Assembly (NCBI GenBank): GCA_022561895.1
Contig: JADFQH010000108.1
Span: 1 to 8,842 of the forward strand
Direction: 5' to 3'
DNA: 8,842 bases
Source: Methanobacteriota archaeon
GTDB lineage: Archaea > Halobacteriota > Halobacteria > Halobacteriales > Halalkalicoccaceae
Shown: positions 1-4,476 of the stretch, piece by piece
How the letters are laid out: each line of letters starts with the position of its first letter
How positions within the stretch are numbered: position 1 is the stretch's first letter
Made by a program: the position numbers and the translations under genes
Notes under the pieces: generated by a model
Seen by the model: only the letters and a program-made list of their open reading frames with translations
Database searches by the model: none
Told to the model about the DNA's origin: nothing

Positions 1-696
1 GCGTTCCGGTCCGCGCAGGATGATACTGGGCACGACGTGAGCGCCCGTGCTGAGTGCGATGCGCGCGGGCACGGCGGACACCGTCGCGGGCGCGCCCATG
101 AACTCGACGGTGACGGTCTGGCCGGGGGAGGGGGCATCGATCAGCATCGCCAGGATCTCGCCGCGCTTGAGTGCGCGGAAGGTGCTCGGCCCCACGCGCT
201 CCCTGGGGATGACATCCATTCCCAGCTTTCGCCGCGAACCGTGCACCAACTCGTCCAGCTTGGGATAGCGGAAGCTATCGACGATCGCGTGCACCGGGTA
301 GTCGTACGCCGCCAGCGCGGCCGCGCCCAGGTCCCAGACGCCGCAGTGCATGGTGACGATGAGCACGCCGCGGCCCGATTCGACGGCGTCGTCCAGCTCC
401 GTCCACTGGCTAAATACGAGGCGGCGGCGCACCTCCTGCCGGCTCATCGAGGGGAAGTGGACGAAATCGACGACGAACTTGCCGAAGTTCCGGTAGGCGC
501 GGCGGGCAACACGATCGACGGCGCGGCGATCGCTGGAGTCGAGGACGCGGGCGAGGTTGGCGTTCAGCGCGCGCCGCTGCTGATGGAAGCAGTAGTAGCA
601 GATCTGGGCGACGATCGCCGCCAGGCGGTAGCCGAGCGAGAGCGGCAGCGGCCTTGTCAGGAAGATGGTGAGCCGGAACAGCCAGTAGATGACCAT
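1..696 (-). CDS. Lysophospholipid acyltransferase family protein (LpxL/HtrB/PatA-like), 3' end cut by window edge
   Basis: Open frame of 232 codons from ATG at 696 to the left edge, with no stop yet. The N-terminus (residues 1-35) is hydrophobic, as expected for a membrane-associated enzyme. The acyltransferase H-x4-D motif is visible as HCGVWD (H117, D122), after the strand GVLIVTM. A later block, GEILAMLIDAP (179-189) followed by VEFMGAPATVSAVPARIA, matches the LiD...FfG...pA pattern of the lauroyl/phosphatidylinositol-mannoside acyltransferase family. These enzymes move a fatty acyl chain to a glycolipid at the inner face of the membrane. The start lies 3 nt beyond the stop of the inositol-phosphate synthase segment and has a good Shine-Dalgarno (GGAG, 8 nt upstream), so the two look like a bacterial operon for inositol lipid synthesis. 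Archaeal membranes use ether-linked isoprenoids, so this gene is foreign to the haloarchaeal part of the window. The family call is strong; the exact substrate is inferred from the neighbour. Confidence 0.85.
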   Translation of the reverse strand, partial: MVIYWLFRLTIFLTRPLPLSLGYRLAAIVAQICYYCFHQQRRALNANLARVLDSSDRRAVDRVARRAYRNFGKFVVDFVHFPSMSRQEVRRRLVFSQWTELDDAVESGRGVLIVTMHCGVWDLGAAALAAYDYPVHAIVDSFRYPKLDELVHGSRRKLGMDVIPRERVGPSTFRALKRGEILAMLIDAPSPGQTVTVEFMGAPATVSAVPARIALSTGAHVVPSIILRGPER

Positions 697-699
697 TCG

Positions 700-1248
700 T
701 TACGCTCCGCCGATGTACTCCTTCACCATGATGCGCGCCTGCTCATCAGTGTACTGCGTGGGCGGCGACTTCATGAAGTAGGCGGACGGCCCGGCCAGCG
801 CCCCCGCGATGCCGCGGTCCAGGGCGAGCTTGCAGCAGCGGACGGCGTCGATGACGACGCCGGCGGAGTTGGGGCTGTCCCAGACCTCCAGCTTTAGCTC
901 CGCGCTGAGCGGTACGTTGCCGAACGTCGTGCCCTCCATCCGGATGTAGGCCCATTTGCGGTCGGAGAGCCAGGGAACGTGATCGCTCGGCCCGACGTGG
1001 ATGTCGCCCGCCGGCATCTCGTTATTGAGCTGCGAGGTGACGGCATTAGTCTTGGAGATCTTCTTCGATTGCAGCCGCTCCCGCTCCAGCATGTTGAGGA
1101 AGTCCGTATTGCCTCCAAAGTTGAGCTGATACGTGTGATCCAAGCGCACGCCCCGATCCTGGAAGAGCCGCGTCAGCACGCGATGGATGATCGTCGAGCC
1201 CACCTGGGACTTAATGTCGTCGCCGATGATCGGCAGGCCGTGCTCCTC
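700..1248 (-). other. ino1: C-terminal segment of myo-inositol-1-phosphate synthase (bacterial/actinobacterial type)
   Basis: These 182 residues match the C-terminal half of inositol-1-phosphate synthase, the enzyme that isomerises glucose 6-phosphate to inositol 1-phosphate using NAD. Visible family blocks in order are GDDIKSQVGSTIIHR, QLNFGGNTDFLNMLERERL, SKKISKT (catalytic lysine region), GPSDHVPWLSDRKWAY, LKLEVWDSPNSAGVVIDAVR and the ending SAYFMKSPPTQ. They follow the actinobacterial form closely. The typical archaeal enzyme (Archaeoglobus type) has GNDGKTGETL in the equivalent place. The N-terminal Rossmann half, about 180-190 residues, is absent and replaced by PHP-domain sequence, so this segment cannot be an active synthase alone. 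It is followed directly by an acyltransferase, consistent with a phosphatidylinositol lipid operon. Confidence 0.9.
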
Positions 1249-1980
1249 GAATCGCCCCTCGTAGGCGGGGTGTCGTGGATGGGTCGCCTCCATCCCTGAG
1301 AGCACGACCCGCTCTACTTTCTCCCACGAATTTTCCCAAAAAAGGGGCGCGAACTCCACCCGACACCGAAGCTCATGACCCCCGCCTGAACGATGAAACA
1401 CTCGCCGGGGCGCACGCGAGCGAAACGCCTCGTAGAGCTCGTTCTTCGAACTGATCTCGACCTCGAACACAGTCCAGACCTCGCCAACAGTCGACGGGAG
1501 ATGGGCGTACGACGAGCCGAACGGGGCAAGTCCGGTCTCGCGGGAGATCTCCGCCGCACGGCGGTTATGTCTGGAAAAATGTTTTGGATTGTAGATCTCG
1601 ACGCCCGAAAAGAGATCGGGATGGCGATTCAGATCGATCACGTCGAGGCTCACGGTCGCGAACTCGGGGTGGGGTGCGAGCACCACGGCGTCCTGTCGTC
1701 GTAGCTCGTGGATGGTGTCTTCGAGCGTGAGAAAATCGGGAATCGGCTCGTCGAGATCCAGCGCAAGGACGTGCTTGCGATCTCGGAAATCGCCGGTGAA
1801 GATTTCACGGGCCGGAACCACGAGAAGCTCCTCGTCGCTGAATCGCTCCGTGCGGGCGCGGATCTCTGGCAGGCGAGTGAAATGCGGAGCATAAACGAGG
1901 ATCTCGATCCCCCGATGTTTCGCCCGGCGAGCGACATCCTCGTTCAGAATCTTCACATGGGGATCGACTCTGGTCGGCAT
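700..1980 (-). CDS. Chimeric open frame: haloarchaeal PHP-domain protein (N-terminus) joined in frame to C-terminal half of bacterial inositol-1-phosphate synthase
   Basis: One open frame of 426 residues from ATG 1980. Residues 1-244 look like a haloarchaeal PHP-family metal-dependent phosphoesterase. Candidate metal ligands are DPH near the N-terminus (6-8), APHF (31-34), a Glu in VVPAREIFTG (54-63), APHPEF (102-107) and GSSYAH (155-160). The segment ends with the family-typical THPRHPAYEGRF. After F244 the protein changes abruptly to inositol-phosphate synthase, starting EEHGLPIIGDDIKSQ, and ends at the TAA at 700-702. The true PHP protein normally stops a few residues after the GRF motif, and the synthase lacks its N-terminal NAD-binding half, so neither part is a complete normal gene. 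ATG 1980 (MPTRVDPHVKIL) is preferred. A longer frame begins at TTG 2052, 20-25 nt from a TATA-like box at 2069-2076, so the longer form cannot be excluded. Function of the PHP part is known only at family level. Confidence 0.75.
   Translation of the reverse strand: MPTRVDPHVKILNEDVARRAKHRGIEILVYAPHFTRLPEIRARTERFSDEELLVVPAREIFTGDFRDRKHVLALDLDEPIPDFLTLEDTIHELRRQDAVVLAPHPEFATVSLDVIDLNRHPDLFSGVEIYNPKHFSRHNRRAAEISRETGLAPFGSSYAHLPSTVGEVWTVFEVEISSKNELYEAFRSRAPRRVFHRSGGGHELRCRVEFAPLFWENSWEKVERVVLSGMEATHPRHPAYEGRFEEHGLPIIGDDIKSQVGSTIIHRVLTRLFQDRGVRLDHTYQLNFGGNTDFLNMLERERLQSKKISKTNAVTSQLNNEMPAGDIHVGPSDHVPWLSDRKWAYIRMEGTTFGNVPLSAELKLEVWDSPNSAGVVIDAVRCCKLALDRGIAGALAGPSAYFMKSPPTQYTDEQARIMVKEYIGGA
705..708 (-). 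promoter_or_regulatory. Shine-Dalgarno-like GGAG before the acyltransferase
   Basis: GGAG on the minus strand ends 8 nt before the ATG at 696 and lies within the last codons of the upstream frame. It supports that start and a bacterial style of translation initiation. The haloarchaeal genes to the right lack such sites and mostly show leaderless promoters. Confidence 0.6.
1243..1254. other. Junction between bacterial and haloarchaeal sequence
   Basis: On the minus strand the codons for R-F-E-E are where PHP-protein similarity ends and inositol-phosphate-synthase similarity begins. Haloarchaeal PHP proteins typically end ...YxGRFDD..., and the synthase commonly reads a short acidic run then G-(V/L)-P-I-(V/I)-GDDIKSQ. 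Both parents could therefore share about ten bases here. No insertion-sequence ends, tRNA or repeats are visible at the join. Position is good to within about 15 bases. Confidence 0.7.
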
Positions 1981-2068
1981 GTCGAAGTGATTCTCGTGCG
2001 GGCGATTTGCGCCTTCTGGTTTCGATTGTGGGTTCGGACCGAAAAATTCCAACAGCCTTACTAAAGAA

Positions 2069-2076
2069 TTTTATAT
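2069..2076 (+). promoter_or_regulatory. TATA-like box of a leaderless promoter for the zinc-finger gene, possibly bidirectional
   Basis: TTTTATAT in an AT-rich patch (ctaaagaattttatat) is centred about 26 nt upstream of ATG 2099, the expected distance for a leaderless haloarchaeal transcript. Read on the other strand it is ATATAAAA. It would place a start near 2047 for the divergent PHP-domain gene, so one box may serve both genes. Confidence 0.65.
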
Positions 2077-2098
2077 CAGCCGCTCCTGTTCTCCGGCA

Positions 2099-2389
2099 AT
2101 GATCGGCTGGGAATGTGCGATCGACGACTGCGGTGTGGACTTCGGTTCGCCGGAAGAGCTGATTGCCCATCAGGAAACGGAGCATGCGGGCCACGAGTGT
2201 CGGGTGTGCGGAAAGCGGGTCGCAGACGGCTATCTCGCGATCAGCCACGCGTTTTCCGAACACACCCGCGCGGAGTACGTCCGGGCCTACGATGCTAACG
2301 CGAAAGCGATCCGGGTTCGAGAAGAAGTCCTGAGAACGGTCGAAAGCGCACTTGATGAGCCGGTTTCGGTAACGAACGAAACGGAGTAG
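2099..2389 (+). CDS. Small two-zinc-finger (C2H2-like) haloarchaeal protein
   Basis: 96-residue acidic protein with two clear zinc-finger-like modules. Finger 1 is C6-x4-C11-x12-H24-x4-H29. Finger 2 is C34-x2-C37-x12-H50-x4-H55. After finger 2 comes a helical, charged tail (about 56-96; TRAEYVRAYDANAKAIRVREE). It resembles a conserved haloarchaeal family of uncharacterised small zinc-finger proteins. Such modules bind zinc and may contact DNA, RNA or protein; no specific role can be read from the sequence. The ATG at 2099 is about 26 nt downstream of a TATA-like box, supporting a leaderless mRNA. The gene points towards spt5, and its stop codon (TAG 2387-2389) lies inside the first palindrome of the array that follows. 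It is divergent from the PHP-domain gene. Confidence 0.85.
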   Translation: MIGWECAIDDCGVDFGSPEELIAHQETEHAGHECRVCGKRVADGYLAISHAFSEHTRAEYVRAYDANAKAIRVREEVLRTVESALDEPVSVTNETE

Positions 2390-2411
2390 CGCTTTTAGCG
2401 TTCCTCGCTGT
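2384..2411 (+). terminator. Palindrome A containing the zinc-finger gene stop codon; left direct repeat of the array
   Basis: Stem arms pair around a TTT loop (AGCGCT-TTT-AGCGTT core, one G-T pair and one mismatch) and the stop TAG at 2387-2389 is in the left arm. From 2385, 24 of 28 bases match palindrome G from 2569 in the same orientation, including the following CTGTC. A role as a transcript end or stabiliser is plausible, but there is no strong T tract. Confidence 0.5.
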
Positions 2412-2446
2412 CTGCTCACGGGCGCAAAGCGCCCGTTCGCATGTTT

Positions 2447-2470
2447 CGAGAAACGTGTACACGTTTCTCG
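2447..2470. repeat. Perfect 24-bp palindrome (array member C)
   Basis: Two 12-base arms with no spacer, CGAGAAACGTGT and its exact complement ACACGTTTCTCG. A gapless dyad is a better shape for a dimeric DNA-binding protein site or cruciform than for an RNA hairpin with a loop. Confidence 0.75.
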
Positions 2471-2474
2471 CTGT

Positions 2475-2505
2475 TCCCGTGAGCGAGCGCAGCGAGCGAA
2501 CGGGA
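2475..2505. repeat. Array member D carrying the GAGCGAGCGCAGCGAGCG motif
   Basis: A 6-bp outer stem (TCCCGT/ACGGGA) encloses GAGCGAGCGCAGCGAGCG, a type of sequence that I recall as frequent in haloarchaeal intergenic regions. The inner part is a near direct repeat of GAGCGAGC/CAGCGAGC and does not pair with itself. Confidence 0.6.
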
Positions 2506-2566
2506 GCTAGAAGAGCGCTAGCGCGCTCTTCACTGTATTCGGCGCGGTTTCACCGCGCCGACTGCT

Positions 2567-2595
2567 TGAGGAGCGCTTTCAGCGCTCCTCACTGT
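2567..2595 (-). terminator. Palindrome G containing the spt5 stop codon; right direct repeat of the array
   Basis: Perfect arms of 11 bases around the loop TTC. On the minus strand the right arm encodes the last Spt5 residues (EER), and its TGA stop (2579-2581) lies at the loop. It mirrors palindrome A at the other end. It may form the 3' end of the secE-spt5 transcript. Confidence 0.5.
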
Positions 2596-3016
2596 CAAGC
2601 ACCCGGATCTGGTCGCCACGCACCGTCACGGGGATGGGAACCGTCGCCTCATAAAGCTCCACTGTAACCTGATCCTTGCCCTCGTCGATCCGCTGGACCT
2701 GTGCTTTCTCGCCCTTGAACGGCCCGGCGATGAGTTCGACGATATCGCCCTCGGCGATCCCCTCGACATCGGGTTTCGGCGAGAGGAAATGTTCGACCTC
2801 GGTGATAGAACTCTGGCCGGGGACGATCGAACGGGCATGGGGAATCTCGTCCAGAACGCGCTCGATGATCGCGTGGTCGTCGGCCTCGACCATCACGTAG
2901 CTCGTCAGCGAGTCAGGCGCGAGCGCCGCGTGGATCTCGGACTGTTCGCGGTTCATGATCATATCCGCGACGGTGCGCTCCTGGCTTGCCGTGGTTTTCA
3001 CAGCATAGATGGGCAT
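2579..3016 (-). CDS. spt5: Transcription elongation factor Spt5 (archaeal NusG homologue)
   Basis: 145 residues, the usual length of archaeal Spt5. The NGN domain (about 1-85) starts with PIYAVKTTASQERTVADMI and contains SYVMVEADD and the ARSIVPGQ segment. The single KOW domain (about 88-140) has the typical GDIVELIAGPFKGEKAQV and ends QIRVLDSEER. The NGN domain binds the RNA polymerase clamp together with Spt4 (not in this window) and closes the polymerase around the DNA, which raises processivity; the KOW domain contacts the ribosome or nascent RNA. ATG 3016 follows the secE stop by one base, so the two are co-transcribed and probably translationally coupled. The last three codons and stop form one arm and the loop of palindrome G. 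Confidence 0.97.
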   Translation of the reverse strand: MPIYAVKTTASQERTVADMIMNREQSEIHAALAPDSLTSYVMVEADDHAIIERVLDEIPHARSIVPGQSSITEVEHFLSPKPDVEGIAEGDIVELIAGPFKGEKAQVQRIDEGKDQVTVELYEATVPIPVTVRGDQIRVLDSEER

Positions 3017-3017
3017 C

Positions 3018-3191
3018 TCAGATGCCTCCGGGCAGGTAGCTCATGATGACGAACATGAGAAAGCCAACTGTACCGACGAGGACGATCCCCGCACCGGCGA
3101 TCATCGAGACGCGGGAGAACTCCTCCCAAGCGGGGGTGGTGGCGAACTTCAGGACGCGGATATAGGAGGTGAAATCGGTCGGGACGTTCAT
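3018..3191 (-). CDS. secE: Preprotein translocase subunit SecE (Sec61 gamma)
   Basis: 57-residue protein starting MNVPTDFTSYIRVLKFA. It has an amphipathic N-terminal helix with the conserved R-V-L-x-x-A-x-x-P pattern (TSYIRVLKFATTPAWEEF) followed by one membrane helix (about 30-53, MIAGAGIVLVGTVGFLMFVI). This is the standard shape of archaeal SecE/Sec61-gamma, which clamps SecY in the translocon. It ends with TGA one base before the spt5 ATG. The secE-spt5 pairing is conserved in archaea and mirrors secE-nusG of bacteria. Start chosen at ATG 3191, the only start giving the family N-terminus. Confidence 0.95.
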   Translation of the reverse strand: MNVPTDFTSYIRVLKFATTPAWEEFSRVSMIAGAGIVLVGTVGFLMFVIMSYLPGGI

Positions 3192-3215
3192 ACTATCTCT
3201 AGAGAAGAGCAGGGG

Positions 3216-3224
3216 TTTTCTATC
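3216..3224 (-). promoter_or_regulatory. Possible TATA-like element for secE-spt5
   Basis: GATAGAAAA on the minus strand is centred about 29 nt upstream of the secE ATG, inside the 63-base gap after ftsZ1. It is a weak match to the haloarchaeal TATA box. It suggests secE-spt5 can be transcribed apart from ftsZ1, though read-through is also likely. Confidence 0.35.
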
Positions 3225-3254
3225 TGTTGATCAGCCCCGGAAAACAGCGACGTG

Positions 3255-4409
3255 CTACTCGACGTAGTCGATATCTTGGAGCTGGCCGGCGTTCTTCTCC
3301 TGTGTTTCCTCTTCCTGTCGGCCGTAGATCTGCGGGGAGTCGACCCCGGTGACGACGATCATCGTGCGCATTGCACCCTCGAGCTCCTCGTCGACGGAGG
3401 TCCCCCAGATGATCCGCGCGTCGGGATCGATTCGCTCGTAGATCTCCTCGACGACGCCCTCTGCTTCCTCGATGCTCATATCGTTTCCACCGGTGACGTT
3501 GACGAGCGCCGAATTGGCACCCGAAATGTCCACGTCAAGCAGGGGCGAGCGGAGCGCGCTTTTGACCGAGTCCTTCGCCTTCGATTCGGAATCGCTCTCG
3601 CCGAGTCCGATCATCGCAACGCCGCCTTTCTCCATCACCGTACGAACGTCCGCGAAGTCGAGGTTCACGAGGCCGGGTTTCGTGATCAGCTCTGTAATGC
3701 CCTTGACCGAGCGCATGAGCACCTCGTCGGCGACCTTAAAGGCCTGGCGGACGGGGAGCTTGCCAACGGCATCGAGCAGACGGTCGTTCGGAACGACGAT
3801 CACCGTATCCGCAACGTCTCGCAGTCGTTCGAGGCCGGCCTCGGCGTTGGTTCGCCGGACCTCGCCCTCGGCGGTAAAGGGCGTCGTGACGATCGCGATG
3901 GTAAGCGCGCCCGACTCGCGGGCGGCCTTTGCGACGACGGGGGCCGAACCAGTCCCGGTTCCCCCGCCCAGCCCAGCAGTAACAAAAACCATGTCCGAGC
4001 CTTGGAGCGCGTCGTTGACCTCGTCCTGGCTTTCGAGGGCGGCTTCCTCACCCACTTGTGGGAGCGAGCCGGCACCCCGACCACGAGTCTTCTGCTCGCC
4101 CAGCAGGATCTTGGTGTCGGCTTCGATCTCGACCAGATGTTGGACATCGGTGTTTGCCGCGACGAGCTTCGCGCCGTGGATTCCCTCCTCTTCCATCCGA
4201 TTGACTGTGTTGCCGCCGGCACCGCCACAGCCGACTACTGTGATGTTGGTTTGGAGGTCTTCGAGTACGTCGCGCAGTTCCTCATCGGTCATCTGACCTG
4301 ATTGGCTGACTTCGGGAGTGACACCGTCGCCGCCACTGCCGTCCTGTGTTGGGGCCGCCTGCTCTGCTTCGTCGGCGCTTTCGACGGCGTCCTGAATGAT
4401 CGAGTCCAT
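3255..4409 (-). CDS. ftsZ1: Cell division protein FtsZ1 (tubulin-like GTPase)
   Basis: 384 residues from ATG 4409 (MDSIIQDAVES), a start that matches haloarchaeal FtsZ1; the frame is open further upstream but would run into dtdA. A variable acidic N-terminal region (about 1-50) precedes the GTPase domain. Visible motifs are GCGGAGGNTVNR (60-71), AANTDVQHL, the tubulin signature GGGTGTG (148-154), TTPFTAEG (175-182) and the catalytic T7 loop NLDFADVR (249-256), whose Asp251/Asp254 complete the active site of the next subunit. The protein ends with the family tail DIDYVE. FtsZ polymerises at mid-cell; in haloarchaea FtsZ1 is described as a scaffold for division and shape working with FtsZ2. All key residues are present. 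It is first in the order ftsZ1-secE-spt5, common in haloarchaea, and lies 67 bases after dtdA. Confidence 0.97.
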   Translation of the reverse strand: MDSIIQDAVESADEAEQAAPTQDGSGGDGVTPEVSQSGQMTDEELRDVLEDLQTNITVVGCGGAGGNTVNRMEEEGIHGAKLVAANTDVQHLVEIEADTKILLGEQKTRGRGAGSLPQVGEEAALESQDEVNDALQGSDMVFVTAGLGGGTGTGSAPVVAKAARESGALTIAIVTTPFTAEGEVRRTNAEAGLERLRDVADTVIVVPNDRLLDAVGKLPVRQAFKVADEVLMRSVKGITELITKPGLVNLDFADVRTVMEKGGVAMIGLGESDSESKAKDSVKSALRSPLLDVDISGANSALVNVTGGNDMSIEEAEGVVEEIYERIDPDARIIWGTSVDEELEGAMRTMIVVTGVDSPQIYGRQEEETQEKNAGQLQDIDYVE

Positions 4410-4419
4410 CTCTTGGGCG

Positions 4420-4441
4420 TCGTAATGTACCCATCGTAATG
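4420..4441 (-). promoter_or_regulatory. Two CATTACGA direct repeats in the ftsZ1 upstream region
   Basis: On the minus strand CATTACGA occurs at 4441-4434 and again at 4427-4420, 14 bp apart start to start, between 11 and 32 nt before the ftsZ1 ATG. The upstream copy occupies the place where a leaderless TATA box is expected; the copies could be promoter element plus operator half-sites. No better TATA box is visible in the 67-base gap. Confidence 0.4.
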
Positions 4442-4476
4442 ATTGTTCCCTTTGGCGTCTGACGTGCGTACGACGC

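Larger units (their letters stand above)
2384..2591. repeat. Array of seven regularly spaced palindromes between convergent genes
   Basis: Seven inverted repeats fill the space between the zinc-finger gene and spt5: A 2384-2406, B 2418-2436, C 2447-2470, D 2475-2505, E 2510-2531, F 2539-2561, G 2567-2591. Centres lie at about 2395, 2427, 2458.5, 2490, 2520.5, 2550 and 2579, a spacing of 32, 31.5, 31.5, 30.5, 29.5 and 29 bp, close to three helical turns. Stems are 8-12 bp, perfect in B, C, E, F and G; A has one mismatch and one G-T pair; D has a 6-bp outer stem and a long loop. Most stem sequences differ from each other. The base runs after A, C, E, F and G all contain CTGT or CTGC. A and G are homologous direct repeats. 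The hairpins could end transcription on both strands or bind a dimeric protein; that role is inference. Confidence 0.85.

Noticed and set aside
37..897. Plus-strand open frame of 286 codons
   Set aside because: It runs antisense across the acyltransferase and the inositol-phosphate synthase end, has no recognisable domain, and crosses two real gene boundaries.
2384..2591. CRISPR array
   Set aside because: Spacing is regular, but the repeated units are palindromes of mostly different sequence with 4-11 base linkers, not identical repeats with unique spacers.
2455..2667. Plus-strand open frame of 70 codons through the palindrome array
   Set aside because: It reads through the inverted repeats and then antisense to spt5, giving repetitive Arg/Ser-rich sequence with no sign of a real protein.
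3252..4301. Long plus-strand open frame (349 codons) opposite ftsZ1
   Set aside because: It is an antisense shadow produced by GC-rich codon bias; ftsZ1 on the minus strand has every family motif.
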